DNA from: Tenggerimyces flavus
GTDB lineage: Bacteria; Actinomycetota; Actinomycetes; Propionibacteriales; Actinopolymorphaceae
Assembly (NCBI RefSeq): GCF_016907715.1
Contig: NZ_JAFBCM010000001.1
Location: 8,099,420 to 8,163,419 of the forward strand
Direction: 5' to 3'
DNA length: 64,000 nucleotides
Position 1 is the stretch's first letter. Every line of letters begins with the position of its first letter. Below, piece by piece: positions 8,938-17,641 of this stretch. The notes below the pieces were generated by a model that did not search any database, was not told the DNA's origin, and saw only the letters and a list, made by a program, of their open reading frames with translations. Both the position numbers and the translations under genes were made by a program.

Positions 8938-9636
8938 ATGCCAACCCCGCCGGCTCCGGAATCGTTGCCCGAGACCGTCGCGCGCGAGGCCACCCCGCGC
9001 GGCGAGGTCGCCCTCCGGCGGCGGCTGGTGCCGGGTGGGCCGGCGGTGTACGAGCTGGTCGTGAACGGCGCGTTCGTCATGGACACCGTCGAGACCGCGA
9101 CCGAGCGGCTCCTCGCCCGGGCCGGGACCCCTGCTGCGTCGTCGCCGTCGCGGGTGGTCGTCGGCGGGCTTGGGCTCGGCTTCACGTTGCGGGAGCTGTT
9201 GTCCGACACCCGGATCGAGCACATCGACGTCGTCGAGCTCGAGTCCTGCATCGTCTCCTGGATCGGCGCCGGCCTCGTCCCAGCGACCCGCGGCGTCCTG
9301 GCCGACGCGCGGGTGTCGACGCACGTGGCCGACGTCCGGCACTGGATCCCCGCGCAGCCGGACGCGAGCGTGGACTCGGTGCTGCTGGATGTGGACAACG
9401 GGCCAGACTTCCTTGTGCACATGGCGAACGTCGAGGTGTACGAGCTGGCGTTCGCGCGCGAGCTGCTGCGCGTCCTGCGCCCAGGCGGCATCCTCGTCGT
9501 CTGGTCCGCCGCCCGCTCCCGCGCCCTCCGCCGCGTGCTAGACCGTACGTTCGCGTCCTGCCAGGAGCTGCACGAGCTCGTGCACCGGGACGGGAAGCTG
9601 CTCGACTACTACCTCTACGTCGCGACCAAAGCCTGA
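8938..9636 (+). CDS. Spermidine-synthase-like methyltransferase-fold protein
   Basis: The 232-residue protein has a Rossmann-like fold of the SpeE type. The glycine-rich loop is VVVGGLGLGFTLREL (about 70-84), the acidic end of beta 2 is IDVVELE, and VDSVLLDVDNGPDF and LRVLRPGGILVVWSA follow. The catalytic DTVE-like region of true spermidine synthases is not obvious, so it may be a methyltransferase-fold protein of other function. The ATG at 8938 opens the frame in the short gap from the divergent exporter. Confidence 0.72.
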   Translation: MPTPPAPESLPETVAREATPRGEVALRRRLVPGGPAVYELVVNGAFVMDTVETATERLLARAGTPAASSPSRVVVGGLGLGFTLRELLSDTRIEHIDVVELESCIVSWIGAGLVPATRGVLADARVSTHVADVRHWIPAQPDASVDSVLLDVDNGPDFLVHMANVEVYELAFARELLRVLRPGGILVVWSAARSRALRRVLDRTFASCQELHELVHRDGKLLDYYLYVATKA

Positions 9637-9651
9637 CCGCCGACCCGCTGT

Positions 9652-9676
9652 TTGGATGAAGGGCACCTTCATCCAA
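9652..9676. repeat. Palindrome B1
   Basis: TTGGATGAAGG and CCTTCATCCAA form an 11-base perfect stem around a 3-base loop. It matches one arm of the double hairpin at 29943-29999 exactly, but here stands alone. Confidence 0.85.
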
Positions 9677-9709
9677 CGAGCCCGGCGCATCCCTTGGGCC
9701 CTGGTCGTT

Positions 9710-9763
9710 TGGGTCGGGGGCACCCTGGTCCCATAGGTCCGGACCAGGGTGCCCCCGACCCAA
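9710..9763. repeat. Palindrome B5 (GGGCACC - ATAGGT - GGTGCCC)
   Basis: Arms of about 23 bases (TTGGGTCGGGGGCACC...) are reverse complements on both sides of a loop containing ATAGGT. It shares the GGGCACC/GGTGCCC core and the ATAGGT hinge with B2, B3 and B4, although the rest of the arms is unrelated. Confidence 0.85.
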
Positions 9764-9816
9764 CCAGACCCCGCCAATGGGCCATCCGCGGGTGCGGTCA
9801 GCGCCGTGATCATGAA

Positions 9817-9870
9817 CGTGATCATGAAGCCGAACCGGTCGTATACGACGGGTTGGCCTTCATGATCACG
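9817..9870. repeat. Inverted repeat C1 (TGATCATG type)
   Basis: The arms CGTGATCATGAAGCCGAACC (9817-9836) and GGTTGGCCTTCATGATCACG (9851-9870) pair with two mismatches around a 14-base loop that is itself partly symmetric (GTCGTATACGAC). A related palindrome is at 41071-41106. Confidence 0.8.
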
Positions 9871-9990
9871 GACCGGGGCTCGGTTCTCTTGTGGCGAAGC
9901 TCTTCTGGGTTGGTGCTGTATTGGTGCGGTCCTCGATGAGAGCTCTCCTGTCGTTTGGTGCTCTTCGGGGTCTGTGGCGGCGGTCGATGG

Positions 9991-10108
9991 TGGTGGCCGG
10001 TCCGGGGCGCGTCAAGGGCGCCTCTCTGAGGGGCGCTTCGCGCATACGGAGAGAGGCGTCGCTTCGCGACCGCGGAGCGGCCCTTGACTCGCCCCGGCCC
10101 GGCCACCT
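9991..10108. repeat. Foldback element D1
   Basis: Outer arms of about 30 bases (left starts GGTGGCCGGTCCGGGGCG, right ends CGGCCCGGCCACC) are near-perfect reverse complements. Inside are GTCAAGGGC / GCCCTTGAC, a CTCTCT/AGAGAG stem and the hairpin GCGTCGCTTCGCGACCGC. The same inner core occurs in D2 (29709-29811) with different outer arms. Confidence 0.85.
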
Positions 10109-10248
10109 GTTTTTCACGCGCCGCCCCTGCCCCCGGAACAGGTGTCCCGGGGGAGGTTCCTTCCTGTTCCGGTTTGCTGCCGTGCTTGGGTCGCCTGTTG
10201 GCCCCCGGCTTCTTGTGGCTCAGATGAAGCCGGGGCCGTCCCCTGTTT

Positions 10249-10306
10249 TTGAATGAAGGGCACCTTCATTCAATAGGTTCGTATGAAGGGTCCCTTCATT
10301 CAAACC
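10249..10306. repeat. Double hairpin B2
   Basis: TTGAATGAAGG-GCA-CCTTCATTCAA is followed by ATAGGT and then a second hairpin, ATGAAGGG-T-CCCTTCAT. The two halves are imperfect inverted copies of each other, as in B3 and B4. It ends about 45 bases upstream of the YdcZ-type transporter start. Confidence 0.85.
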
Positions 10307-10350
10307 CTTGGCGTGGAATGAAGTGGACACCGTGTCCAGTTAGAGTCTTC

Positions 10351-11277
10351 ATGACCTTCCTCCTGCTCGTGTCTGCCCTGCTCGTCGGTGGGCTGTTGGC
10401 TGTCCAAACCTCGGTCAACCTGCGCCTCAACGCGGCGGTGGGGACGCCGTACGGGGCTTCGACGCTCCAACTCGGCGTTGCCGCGTTGCTGCTGCTCGTC
10501 GTCGCGGTCGCCACCGGTACCGTCGGCGCGATCGCGCACGTCGCGGACGTACCCGCCTGGCAGCTGCTCGGCGGCATCGCGAGTCCGCTCTACATCACCA
10601 GCGGGATCCTGCTGTTCCCGCGGCTCGGCGCGCTGGCGGCGGTTGGGCTGTTCGTAACCGGCCAGATCCTCGCCTCGGTGGCACTCGACCTGTTCGGACT
10701 CATCGGCGTCCAGCGCCAACCCGTCACGGCCGGCATCCTGCTCGGTGCGGTGGCGGTGATCGCCGGCATCACGGTGATCATCCGCGGGCAGTCCGCCTCT
10801 CCAACGTCAGCAGCGGCTCGGCGGCGGGTTGGCTGGATCGCGCTCGGCATCGTCGCCGGCGCCGTCCTCCCCGTCCAGGGCGCGGTGAACGCCCAGCTCC
10901 GGCAGACCGTCGGCGCGCCGATCGTCGTTGGCCTGGTCAGCTTCCTCGTCGCCACCGTCACGATCGCGCTCGTCCTGATCGTTCTCACCGCGACCCGGCG
11001 CACGCCGCCGCCGAAGCTCAAAGGCCTGAACAAGATGCCCTGGTGGGGCTGGCTCGGCGGTGCCTGCGCGGCGACGTATGTGACCGCGACGTTCCTGCTG
11101 ATCCCGCAGATCGGGGCCGCGACCACGGTCGCGCTGACGGTCACCGGGCAGCAGCTGGCCTCGGCGGTCGTGGACCACTTCGGCCTGTTCCGGATGCCAC
11201 AACGGCAACTCGCGCCGGTACGACTCGGCGGCCTCGTCCTGCTCCTCGCCGGCTCCGCGCTCGTCCAGTTCAGCTAG
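10351..11277 (+). CDS. DMT transporter, DUF606/YdcZ type, fused duplicate
   Basis: The 308-residue membrane protein has about ten helices arranged as two homologous halves (about 1-145 and 155-305). Each half carries the YdcZ pattern of an N-terminal helix followed by QTSVNLRLNAAVGTPYGAS or QGAVNAQLRQTVGAPIVVG. Single YdcZ proteins are about 150 residues, so this is the fused form found in many actinomycetes. The substrate is unknown. I chose the ATG at 10351 because the in-frame codons upstream are encoded by palindrome B2. A TetR gene begins 11 bases after the stop, so the two are probably co-transcribed. Confidence 0.85.
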   Translation: MTFLLLVSALLVGGLLAVQTSVNLRLNAAVGTPYGASTLQLGVAALLLLVVAVATGTVGAIAHVADVPAWQLLGGIASPLYITSGILLFPRLGALAAVGLFVTGQILASVALDLFGLIGVQRQPVTAGILLGAVAVIAGITVIIRGQSASPTSAAARRRVGWIALGIVAGAVLPVQGAVNAQLRQTVGAPIVVGLVSFLVATVTIALVLIVLTATRRTPPPKLKGLNKMPWWGWLGGACAATYVTATFLLIPQIGAATTVALTVTGQQLASAVVDHFGLFRMPQRQLAPVRLGGLVLLLAGSALVQFS

Positions 11278-11288
11278 ACATAGACCCC

Positions 11289-11861
11289 ATGGAAGACCGA
11301 CCGGAGCGCGCCGACGCCGCACGCAACCGCCGCCGCGTACTCGACGCGGCGAGCGAGCTGTTCGCGGAACGCGGCGCGCGCAACGTGACGATGGGCGACA
11401 TCGCCGCGGCGGCGGGCGTCGGGCGCGGCACGTTGTACCGGCGGTACCCCGACATCGCCGCGATCGCCACCGCGTTGCTGGACGAGCACGAACGCGAACT
11501 GCAGGAGCAGCTGATCAACGGCGCACCGCCGCTCGGCCCCGGCGCCGAACCGGCCGAGCGGCTCGCCGCGTTCTACGCCGCGATGGTGCGGCTGCTGGAA
11601 AACCACGTCCACCTCGTTCTCGGCACCGAGGTCGGGCCGGCGCGGTTCGCGACGGGCGCGTACGGCTTCTGGCGGCTCCACGTTCGCTCCCTGCTCGTCG
11701 CCGCGAAGATCGACCAGCCCGACACGTTGATCGAACCACTCCTGGCCCCACTCGCCGCCGACGTGTACGACTACCAACGCCACGAGCGCGGCCTCACCCC
11801 CGACCAGATCACCGCCGGCCTGCAACAGCTCGCCGTGATCCTGCTCACTCGGCACGCTTGA
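11289..11861 (+). CDS. TetR-family transcriptional regulator
   Basis: The 190-residue protein has the TetR N-terminal helix-turn-helix: NRRRVLDAASELFAERGARN, then MGDIAAAAGVGRGTLYRRYPDIAAIATALL (about 15-65). The C-terminal ligand domain is variable, with a WRLHVRSLLVAA segment. It most likely controls the upstream transporter gene and itself; the ligand is unknown. A citrate synthase gene starts 52 bases downstream, so regulation of that gene is also possible. Confidence 0.9.
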   Translation: MEDRPERADAARNRRRVLDAASELFAERGARNVTMGDIAAAAGVGRGTLYRRYPDIAAIATALLDEHERELQEQLINGAPPLGPGAEPAERLAAFYAAMVRLLENHVHLVLGTEVGPARFATGAYGFWRLHVRSLLVAAKIDQPDTLIEPLLAPLAADVYDYQRHERGLTPDQITAGLQQLAVILLTRHA

Positions 11862-11913
11862 CATTGATTCCATCAACATTGACAACATGTTGCGGCGGAG
11901 TGACAGTCCAGGC

Positions 11914-13047
11914 ATGACGCTCATCGACGTTCCGCCTGGTCTCGCCGGCGTCGCCGTCACCGACACGACGCTCGGGGACGTGCGCGGCCTGGAGGGCTTC
12001 TACCACTACCGGCAGTACTCCGCGGTCGAGCTCGCGACGACCCGTCCACTCGAGGACGTGTGGTACCTGCTGTACGAAGGCGCCCTGCCCACGCACGCGG
12101 AACGGGACGCGTTCGCCACCAAGATCGCGCCGTTCTTCGCGCTGCCCGACGGCGTACGCGACGTGCTGCCGGCGATCGCGACGTCCGGCAACCCGCTGAA
12201 CGAGCTGCGCACCGCGCTCTCCCTCAGCGGCTCCGCGCTCGGCCTCCGCCCGATCTGGGACCTCGACGAGCCGCAACGCCGCCTCGACGCGCTGCGGCTC
12301 GCCGCCCAGGTGCCGACGCTGCTCACCGCGCTGCACCGGCTGCGCAACGGCGACCAGCCGATCGAGCCGCGCGCGGACCTGTCGTACGCGGCCAACTATC
12401 TGTACATGCTCACCGGCGAGGTCCCAGATCCCTTGCAGGAAAGGGCAATCTCGCGCTACCTGGTGTCGACCGTCGACCACGGCTTCAACGCGTCGACGTT
12501 CACCGCGCGGGTGATCGCCTCGACCGGAGCGGACGTCGCGGCCTGCATCGTCGGCGCGATCGGCGCGCTGTCCGGCCCGCTGCACGGCGGCGCGCCGAGC
12601 CGTGCGCTGGAGCTGCTGGACGCGATCGGCACGCCGGACCAGATCGAGCCGTACCTGCGGGCTCAGATCGTCGCCGGCGACCGGATCATGGGCTTCGGGC
12701 ACGCGGTCTACCGCACCGAGGACCCGCGGTCGCGCATGCTCAAACAGACCGCGCTGGAGCTCGGCGGCGAGCGGGCCGCGTTCGCGGTGGAGGTCGAACG
12801 TCAGGTGCTGGCGCTGCTGGCGGAGCTGAAGCCGGACCGCAAGCTGTACACGAACGTGGAGTTCTTCGCCGGGGTCGTGATGGAGCAGTGCGGGCTGCCG
12901 CGCGAGATGTTCACCCCGACGTTCGCCTCGAGCCGCGTGATCGGCTGGACCGCCCACATCCTCGAACAGGCCCGCGAACGCAAGATCATCCGCCCCGCCG
13001 CCCGCTACACCGGTCCCACCCCACCGATGCCGATCCCGGCGGCCTAA
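11914..13047 (+). CDS. Citrate synthase (citrate synthase 2 / CitA type)
   Basis: Condenses oxaloacetate with acetyl-CoA, or possibly propionyl-CoA in methylcitrate formation. Family blocks are clear in 377 residues: DHGFNASTFTARV, the substrate histidine H224 in LHGGAPSRAL, and H263 in GFGHAVYRTEDPRSRML. The third catalytic position, normally Asp in NVDF, reads NVEF with Glu at 316. I recall this in actinomycete citrate-synthase-2 proteins, so it may mark the subfamily rather than an inactive enzyme. The ATG at 11914 aligns with family N termini. Its stop overlaps the stop of a convergent lipoprotein gene. Confidence 0.9.
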   Translation: MTLIDVPPGLAGVAVTDTTLGDVRGLEGFYHYRQYSAVELATTRPLEDVWYLLYEGALPTHAERDAFATKIAPFFALPDGVRDVLPAIATSGNPLNELRTALSLSGSALGLRPIWDLDEPQRRLDALRLAAQVPTLLTALHRLRNGDQPIEPRADLSYAANYLYMLTGEVPDPLQERAISRYLVSTVDHGFNASTFTARVIASTGADVAACIVGAIGALSGPLHGGAPSRALELLDAIGTPDQIEPYLRAQIVAGDRIMGFGHAVYRTEDPRSRMLKQTALELGGERAAFAVEVERQVLALLAELKPDRKLYTNVEFFAGVVMEQCGLPREMFTPTFASSRVIGWTAHILEQARERKIIRPAARYTGPTPPMPIPAA

Positions 13048-13568
13048 CGCGTCATCGTCGCGACGACCTTCGCGGCGAGGTCGCCGAGGGCACGGTCGCC
13101 GGTGACGTGCACACGGACGTGGATGAGGTCGCCCTTGGCGGGCTTGTAGGTCCACTCGACGATGCGCTCGGCGTTCGTCCGGAACCCGTCCTGAGCCACC
13201 GTCCGGCGAACGCACCTCATCCCGGCCAGCTCGGCACACGGCTCGCCGTCGTCGGGGAGACGGCGGAGGCCGAAGTTGCCGTCGTTCGTCACGATAATCC
13301 CGACGCCGCCTTCACCCACATCGAACGGGGCGCGAAGCTCGCGAGGAGGACCCGCCGGCACGGAGCCGAGCAGGCCGATCACGGATTCCTGGGTGTTGAT
13401 CGGCCGGCCCACCTCGAGCGCGTGCCAGTCCGCCGGCGCGGTGAACCGCAGGTCGTCGAGCTCGAACTGACGCCACGGCGGCGAGGGCGCCGGCGGCGGC
13501 TCGCCACCGCCCGCTGTGCATCCAGCAAGCAGGAGCGTCAGCACGAGGAGGACAGTCAGCCGTCGCAT
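13044..13568 (-). CDS. Putative lipoprotein
   Basis: The 174-residue product begins MRRLTVLLVLTLLLAGC, a lipoprotein signal with lipobox LLAGC at 14-18, so it should be anchored to the outer face of the membrane. The mature part starts with a proline/glycine linker and has two cysteines (CAELAGMRC) that could pair. No enzymatic motif is visible. It overlaps the citrate synthase gene tail to tail by four bases and lies 31 bases after a second lipoprotein gene on the same strand. Confidence 0.72.
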   Translation of the reverse strand: MRRLTVLLVLTLLLAGCTAGGGEPPPAPSPPWRQFELDDLRFTAPADWHALEVGRPINTQESVIGLLGSVPAGPPRELRAPFDVGEGGVGIIVTNDGNFGLRRLPDDGEPCAELAGMRCVRRTVAQDGFRTNAERIVEWTYKPAKGDLIHVRVHVTGDRALGDLAAKVVATMTR

Positions 13569-13599
13569 ATCTCGTAGACGCGGGACGCGGACGGAAGGT

Positions 13600-14229
13600 T
13601 CAGCCGTGTTCGATGATGTCGAGCAGGAACTCGGTCACGGACACCACGCCGGCCTTCGAGTTGCCGCCGGACATCTCGACGACGGTCATCCAGTCGCCGT
13701 GGCGGGCGCCGCCGTACCAGATCGGGACGCCCTTCACCGAGGCGCCGATCGCGAAGGCCTCGTCGCCGACGCCGCGGATGACCTGGGCGCCGCCGGCGCT
13801 GCGGCTCTCGGCCATCTCGACCGTGTTCGCGTGGATCGTGTCGTACCGCGTCGCCTTGGCCCGCGTGATCGACACCACGATCGGAACCGGCGGCGCGCCC
13901 TTGGTCTTCGTCGGCTTGCCGGTGCCGGCCCACACGCAGCTGGCGCTCGTCTTGCTCGTCCCCGGGCGCCCCTCGCGCACCGAGCGACCGAGGAACTCCC
14001 CGATCTGCTCCTGGGTGTACAGCTTGCACAGCCCGGCGGACGACGTCACGACCTTCGGCTCGTCCTCGTTCTCGGCCGAATCGTCGACCTGAGGCGGCTG
14101 GTCAGCGATCAACGGCTTGGAGACCTTGGTCGGCCCGGCCCGCGTCGCGCCGTACTCCTTCGGCTCCTCGACACCACACGCCGCAGCCGCCGCCACGAGC
14201 AGCACGACGAGCACAACCCTGCCCAGCAT
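13600..14229 (-). CDS. DUF3558-like lipoprotein
   Basis: The 209-residue product has a lipoprotein signal (lipobox AAAAC at 14-18) and an acidic, proline-rich linker. The remaining domain has the DUF3558-like pattern of a LCKLYTQEQIGEFLG opening, a SASCVW cysteine and a central VIRGVGDEAF block. Such proteins are common cell-surface lipoproteins of actinomycetes with unknown ligands. It probably forms a two-gene unit with the following lipoprotein. Confidence 0.75.
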   Translation of the reverse strand: MLGRVVLVVLLVAAAAACGVEEPKEYGATRAGPTKVSKPLIADQPPQVDDSAENEDEPKVVTSSAGLCKLYTQEQIGEFLGRSVREGRPGTSKTSASCVWAGTGKPTKTKGAPPVPIVVSITRAKATRYDTIHANTVEMAESRSAGGAQVIRGVGDEAFAIGASVKGVPIWYGGARHGDWMTVVEMSGGNSKAGVVSVTEFLLDIIEHG

Positions 14230-14287
14230 CGACTTCCCCCCTCGCCCGCAACGACCATAGCGGGCCGCCGCACGCCGGGAGAGCTGT

Positions 14288-15493
14288 TTACGAAGGCTTA
14301 ACCGGCGGCCCGGTGTAGAGCGCCCGGGGTCGGAAGCGCTGCCGGTGCGGGTACTCCTCCAACGCGTGCGCGAGAACGCCCACCATCCGCGCCACCAGGA
14401 AGATCACCTCGCCCGACCCAGACGTGAACCCGGCCTTGACGCCGAACGAGGCCAATCCGAAGTCCACATTGGGCCGCGGACCGCCCTGGGCGCCGACCAC
14501 GGACACCAGCCCGTCGATCACGGCGTCCAACGTTCCGCGCCGCCCCATCCCGCGCACCAAACCGAGCAGGACCTCCGCCCGAGGGTCGGTGCCGGTGTAC
14601 ACGGCATGGCCGAAACCAGGCAGCACCTCGCCCCGACGCAGCCGCTCCCCCACCACACGCGGCACGTCGTCCGCGCCCGCAGGCTCGAGCAGCAGCGCCT
14701 CCACCGCCGACGAGATCGCCCCGTGCAGCACCCCGCCGCCGACGCAGAGCCCGGTCAGGGCAACGAGGTACGGGTCTGCCCACACCGACGCGGCGATCCG
14801 GGCCGCCAACGTCGACGCCGGGAGCTCGTGGTCCATCAGCAGGATCAGCGCCGCGTTCATCGCCCGCAGCTCCCCGCGGCGCGGCTTGCGTGCGCACAAC
14901 CGCGCCCAGAGCCGGGCCGCGACAGCGGTCGACGCGGGCTCGGACAGCTCGGGCAGACAGCCGATCGCGGCCGCGATCAGCGACCGCGCGACCTCGACCA
15001 CGACGGCCGGGCGGCGGTCATCCCGGACGGGGTTCGTCGCGGCCACCGCCGCCACGATCACCCGCACCCGGTCGATCACCCGGGCCGAGGCGGGCAGCGC
15101 TGCCTGGGCGCGCCGGCCGACCTTCAACGCGACGGGCGACGCCTCCCACGGCGCCGGGGCGGGCAGGCCCCAGAGCAGGGCGGCGACGTTCTCGACCGTC
15201 GACGTCGCGGCGAGCTCCGCCGCGTCCTGACCGCGGTAGTACAGCCGCCCGGCGGGATCCAGCATGGTGAGCTCGGAGTCGATCACGACCTCGAGCGACC
15301 CGGCCCGCCCGCCGCGCCGCGTCCGCGCTGCCAACCGCTCGACCTCGAACCGGTCGAACCGCGACGAGCGCTTGTCGGGACCCCGATGCCGGGCGAGCAC
15401 GCCACGGCTCACGTACGCGTAGAGCGTCTCCCGCTTCACGCCCAACCGCTCCGCCGCCTGCGCGGTCGTCAGCCAGCGCGAACCCTGGGACAT
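14288..15493 (-). CDS. Citrate synthase with N-terminal helix-turn-helix domain
   Basis: A 401-residue fusion. Residues 5-60 ([20 protein letters not shown] followed by [10 protein letters not shown]) form a MerR/excisionase-type DNA-binding domain. The rest is citrate synthase with all three catalytic residues: H257 in GVLHGAIS, H296 in [15 protein letters not shown] and D344 in [10 protein letters not shown]. The ATG at 15493 was chosen; one at 15514 adds seven residues. It diverges from fumC with only 33 bases between the starts, so the DNA-binding domain may act on this gap. Together with the CitA-type gene at 11.9 kb it makes a pair of citrate-synthase-like genes. Confidence 0.88.
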   Translation of the reverse strand: MSQGSRWLTTAQAAERLGVKRETLYAYVSRGVLARHRGPDKRSSRFDRFEVERLAARTRRGGRAGSLEVVIDSELTMLDPAGRLYYRGQDAAELAATSTVENVAALLWGLPAPAPWEASPVALKVGRRAQAALPASARVIDRVRVIVAAVAATNPVRDDRRPAVVVEVARSLIAAAIGCLPELSEPASTAVAARLWARLCARKPRRGELRAMNAALILLMDHELPASTLAARIAASVWADPYLVALTGLCVGGGVLHGAISSAVEALLLEPAGADDVPRVVGERLRRGEVLPGFGHAVYTGTDPRAEVLLGLVRGMGRRGTLDAVIDGLVSVVGAQGGPRPNVDFGLASFGVKAGFTSGSGEVIFLVARMVGVLAHALEEYPHRQRFRPRALYTGPPVKPS

Positions 15494-15526
15494 AGAGACA
15501 GAACGTACCGGCATAAAGTCGGGGAC

Positions 15527-16921
15527 ATGGTCGAGGACGCTGAGTTTCGGATCGAGCACGACACGATGGGTGAGGTTCGGGTGCCCGTCTGGGCCAAGTA
15601 CCGCGCCCAGACGCAGCGGGCGGTGGAGAACTTCCCGATCTCCGGCACCACGCTGGAGCGCCAGCACATCCGCGCGCTCGCGCTGATCAAGGGCGCCGCC
15701 GCCAAGGTCAACGCCGAGCTGGGCGTGGTCGACGCCGGCATCGCAAAGGCGATCCAGGACGCCGCGCAGCGCGTCGCCGACGGCGAGTTCGACGCGCACT
15801 TCCCGATCGACGTGTTCCAGACCGGCTCCGGCACGAGCAGCAACATGAACACCAACGAGGTCATCGCCACGCTCGCCTCGGAGTCGCTCGGCAGCAACGT
15901 GCACCCGAACGACCACGTGAACGCGTCGCAGTCCAGCAACGACGTGTTCCCCTCCTCGATCCACATCGCCGCGACGAACGCTGTCCTGAACGACCTGATG
16001 CCCGCGCTCGGCCACCTGAACGAGGCGCTCAGCCGCAAGGGCACCGAGTTCGCCGACATCGTGAAATCCGGCCGTACCCACCTGATGGACGCCACGCCGG
16101 TCACGCTCGGCCAGGAGTTCTTCGGGTACGCCGCCCAGATCACGCACGGCATCGAGCGCCTCAACGCCACGCTGCCCCGCGTCGCCGAGCTCCCACTCGG
16201 CGGCACCGCGGTCGGCACCGGCATCAACACCCCGCCCGGGTTCGCCGACAAGGTGATCACCGAGCTGGTCGCGGCCACCAGCCTGCCGCTCACCGAGGCG
16301 CGCGACCACTTCGAGGCCCAGGGTGCCCGGGACGGGCTCGTCGAGCTGTCCGGTCAGCTCCGGACGATCGCCGTCGGCCTGTACAAGATCGCGAACGACA
16401 TCCGTTGGATGGGCTCCGGCCCGCGCACCGGCCTCGCCGAGCTGGCGCTGCCCGACCTCCAGCCGGGCAGCAGCATCATGCCCGGCAAGGTCAACCCGGT
16501 GATCCCCGAAGCAGCGCGCCAGGTCGTCGCGCAGGTGATCGGCAACGACGCCGCGGTGGCGTTCAGCGGTTCGCAGGGTGACTTCGAGCTGAACGTGATG
16601 CTGCCGGTGATGGCGCGCAACCTGCTCGAGTCGATTCGCCTGCTGGCCAACGTCAGTCGGCTCTTCGCGGACCGGCTCGTCGACGGCATCACTGCAAATG
16701 TTGAACGCTGCAAGGAGTATGCGGAGTCGTCACCTTCCGTCGTGACTCCTTTGAACCGCTACATCGGGTACGAAAACGCCGCCAAGGTTGCGAAAACCGC
16801 CCTCGCCGAACGAAAGACCATCAAGCAGGTCGTTCTGGAGCAGGGGTACGTCGACCGCGGCGATCTCACCGAGGAGCAACTCGATGCGGCATTGGATGTT
16901 TTGTCCATGACACACCCGTAA
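15527..16921 (+). CDS. fumC: Class II fumarate hydratase
   Basis: FumC interconverts fumarate and malate in the TCA cycle and, unlike class I enzymes, needs no iron-sulfur cluster. The 464-residue protein has the expected length. It shows [12 protein letters not shown], the active-site [18 protein letters not shown] and the superfamily signature [11 protein letters not shown] (about 314-324). The ATG at 15527 matches family N termini (MGEVRVP precedes [17 protein letters not shown]). Grouping with two citrate synthases and glpX makes this a central-carbon region. Confidence 0.97.
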   Translation: MVEDAEFRIEHDTMGEVRVPVWAKYRAQTQRAVENFPISGTTLERQHIRALALIKGAAAKVNAELGVVDAGIAKAIQDAAQRVADGEFDAHFPIDVFQTGSGTSSNMNTNEVIATLASESLGSNVHPNDHVNASQSSNDVFPSSIHIAATNAVLNDLMPALGHLNEALSRKGTEFADIVKSGRTHLMDATPVTLGQEFFGYAAQITHGIERLNATLPRVAELPLGGTAVGTGINTPPGFADKVITELVAATSLPLTEARDHFEAQGARDGLVELSGQLRTIAVGLYKIANDIRWMGSGPRTGLAELALPDLQPGSSIMPGKVNPVIPEAARQVVAQVIGNDAAVAFSGSQGDFELNVMLPVMARNLLESIRLLANVSRLFADRLVDGITANVERCKEYAESSPSVVTPLNRYIGYENAAKVAKTALAERKTIKQVVLEQGYVDRGDLTEEQLDAALDVLSMTHP

Positions 16922-16995
16922 TTGCCACTGTGGCCAATCTCGCACAATGATCCAAACCAGCGGCATCGTTGCGCATTGCTGCGCACAATGGCCCA

Positions 16996-17634
16996 ATGCG
17001 CACCGAACTGTTCGCCGTGGGCGGGCTGCTCGGCGCTGGCGGCTTCTGTGTGGTGCTCGCTTCGTTGTTTCCCCAGCTCTACCGCGTGTGGTGGAGGCGT
17101 GGCGAGGACGCGTTGCCGTTGGTGGCCAGGCGGACCGGGATCTGGAGGTTCGCGAACTGGTTGTTCGCCGTGGGCGCGGGTCTCACCCTGCCTGGCATCG
17201 CCGGGCTGGCACGCGTCATCGACCGGCAGGAACCCGAGGGTTTCCTGCCGACGCCCTCGCTGATCATGTTCGCCGTGGGCTCCGTGCTGTGGTTGGCGAA
17301 TCTCGCGTTCCGGCTGTCCGTGACCTCGACAGAGGCCGAGGCCTATCGCCACGGCGGGCAGATCGGCGACTGGTACGAACCGCTGTCGAACTGGGTCAGC
17401 GGGCTGTGGCACGCCGGCGCGATCCTGTGCTCGCTTGGCCTGGTGGGCTTCGGGGTTTCGCTGGTCATGACCGACCTGATGCCCTTCTGGGTCGGCTGGA
17501 TGAGCGTCGGCGCGGGCGCGCTGATCGTCGGGCTGTTCATCCTCACCGACGGCGTTCCGCCCATCCTGTTGTACGTTCCGACCGCTATCTTTGGCGGCGT
17601 GATCCTGATGCGGCTGCTGTCAACCCCCGCCTGA
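16996..17634 (+). CDS. Hypothetical six-helix membrane protein
   Basis: The 212-residue protein has about six hydrophobic segments (near 5-27, 55-75, 92-112, 138-160, 163-185 and 188-207). A conserved-looking loop EAEAYRHGGQIGDWYEPLSNWVSGLW splits across the middle. I recognise no named family. The ATG at 16996 follows CAATGGCCCA without a clear ribosome-binding site. The next gene begins eight bases after its stop, so they may be co-transcribed. Confidence 0.6.
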   Translation: MRTELFAVGGLLGAGGFCVVLASLFPQLYRVWWRRGEDALPLVARRTGIWRFANWLFAVGAGLTLPGIAGLARVIDRQEPEGFLPTPSLIMFAVGSVLWLANLAFRLSVTSTEAEAYRHGGQIGDWYEPLSNWVSGLWHAGAILCSLGLVGFGVSLVMTDLMPFWVGWMSVGAGALIVGLFILTDGVPPILLYVPTAIFGGVILMRLLSTPA

Positions 17635-17641
17635 CAGCGCG

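Larger units (their letters stand above)
9637..10350. other. Repeat island 1 (714 bp, non-coding)
   Basis: No supported gene lies here. The stretch is packed with palindromes: hairpin B1 (9652-9676), the GGGCACC/GGTGCCC inverted repeat B5 (9710-9763), a TGATCATG inverted repeat C1 (9817-9870), the long foldback D1 (9991-10108), a GC-rich hairpin at about 10199-10237 (GGCCCCCGGCTT pairing with GAAGCCGGGGCC), and the paired hairpins B2 (10249-10306). Short reading frames here change with the repeats and show no family features. Confidence 0.8.
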
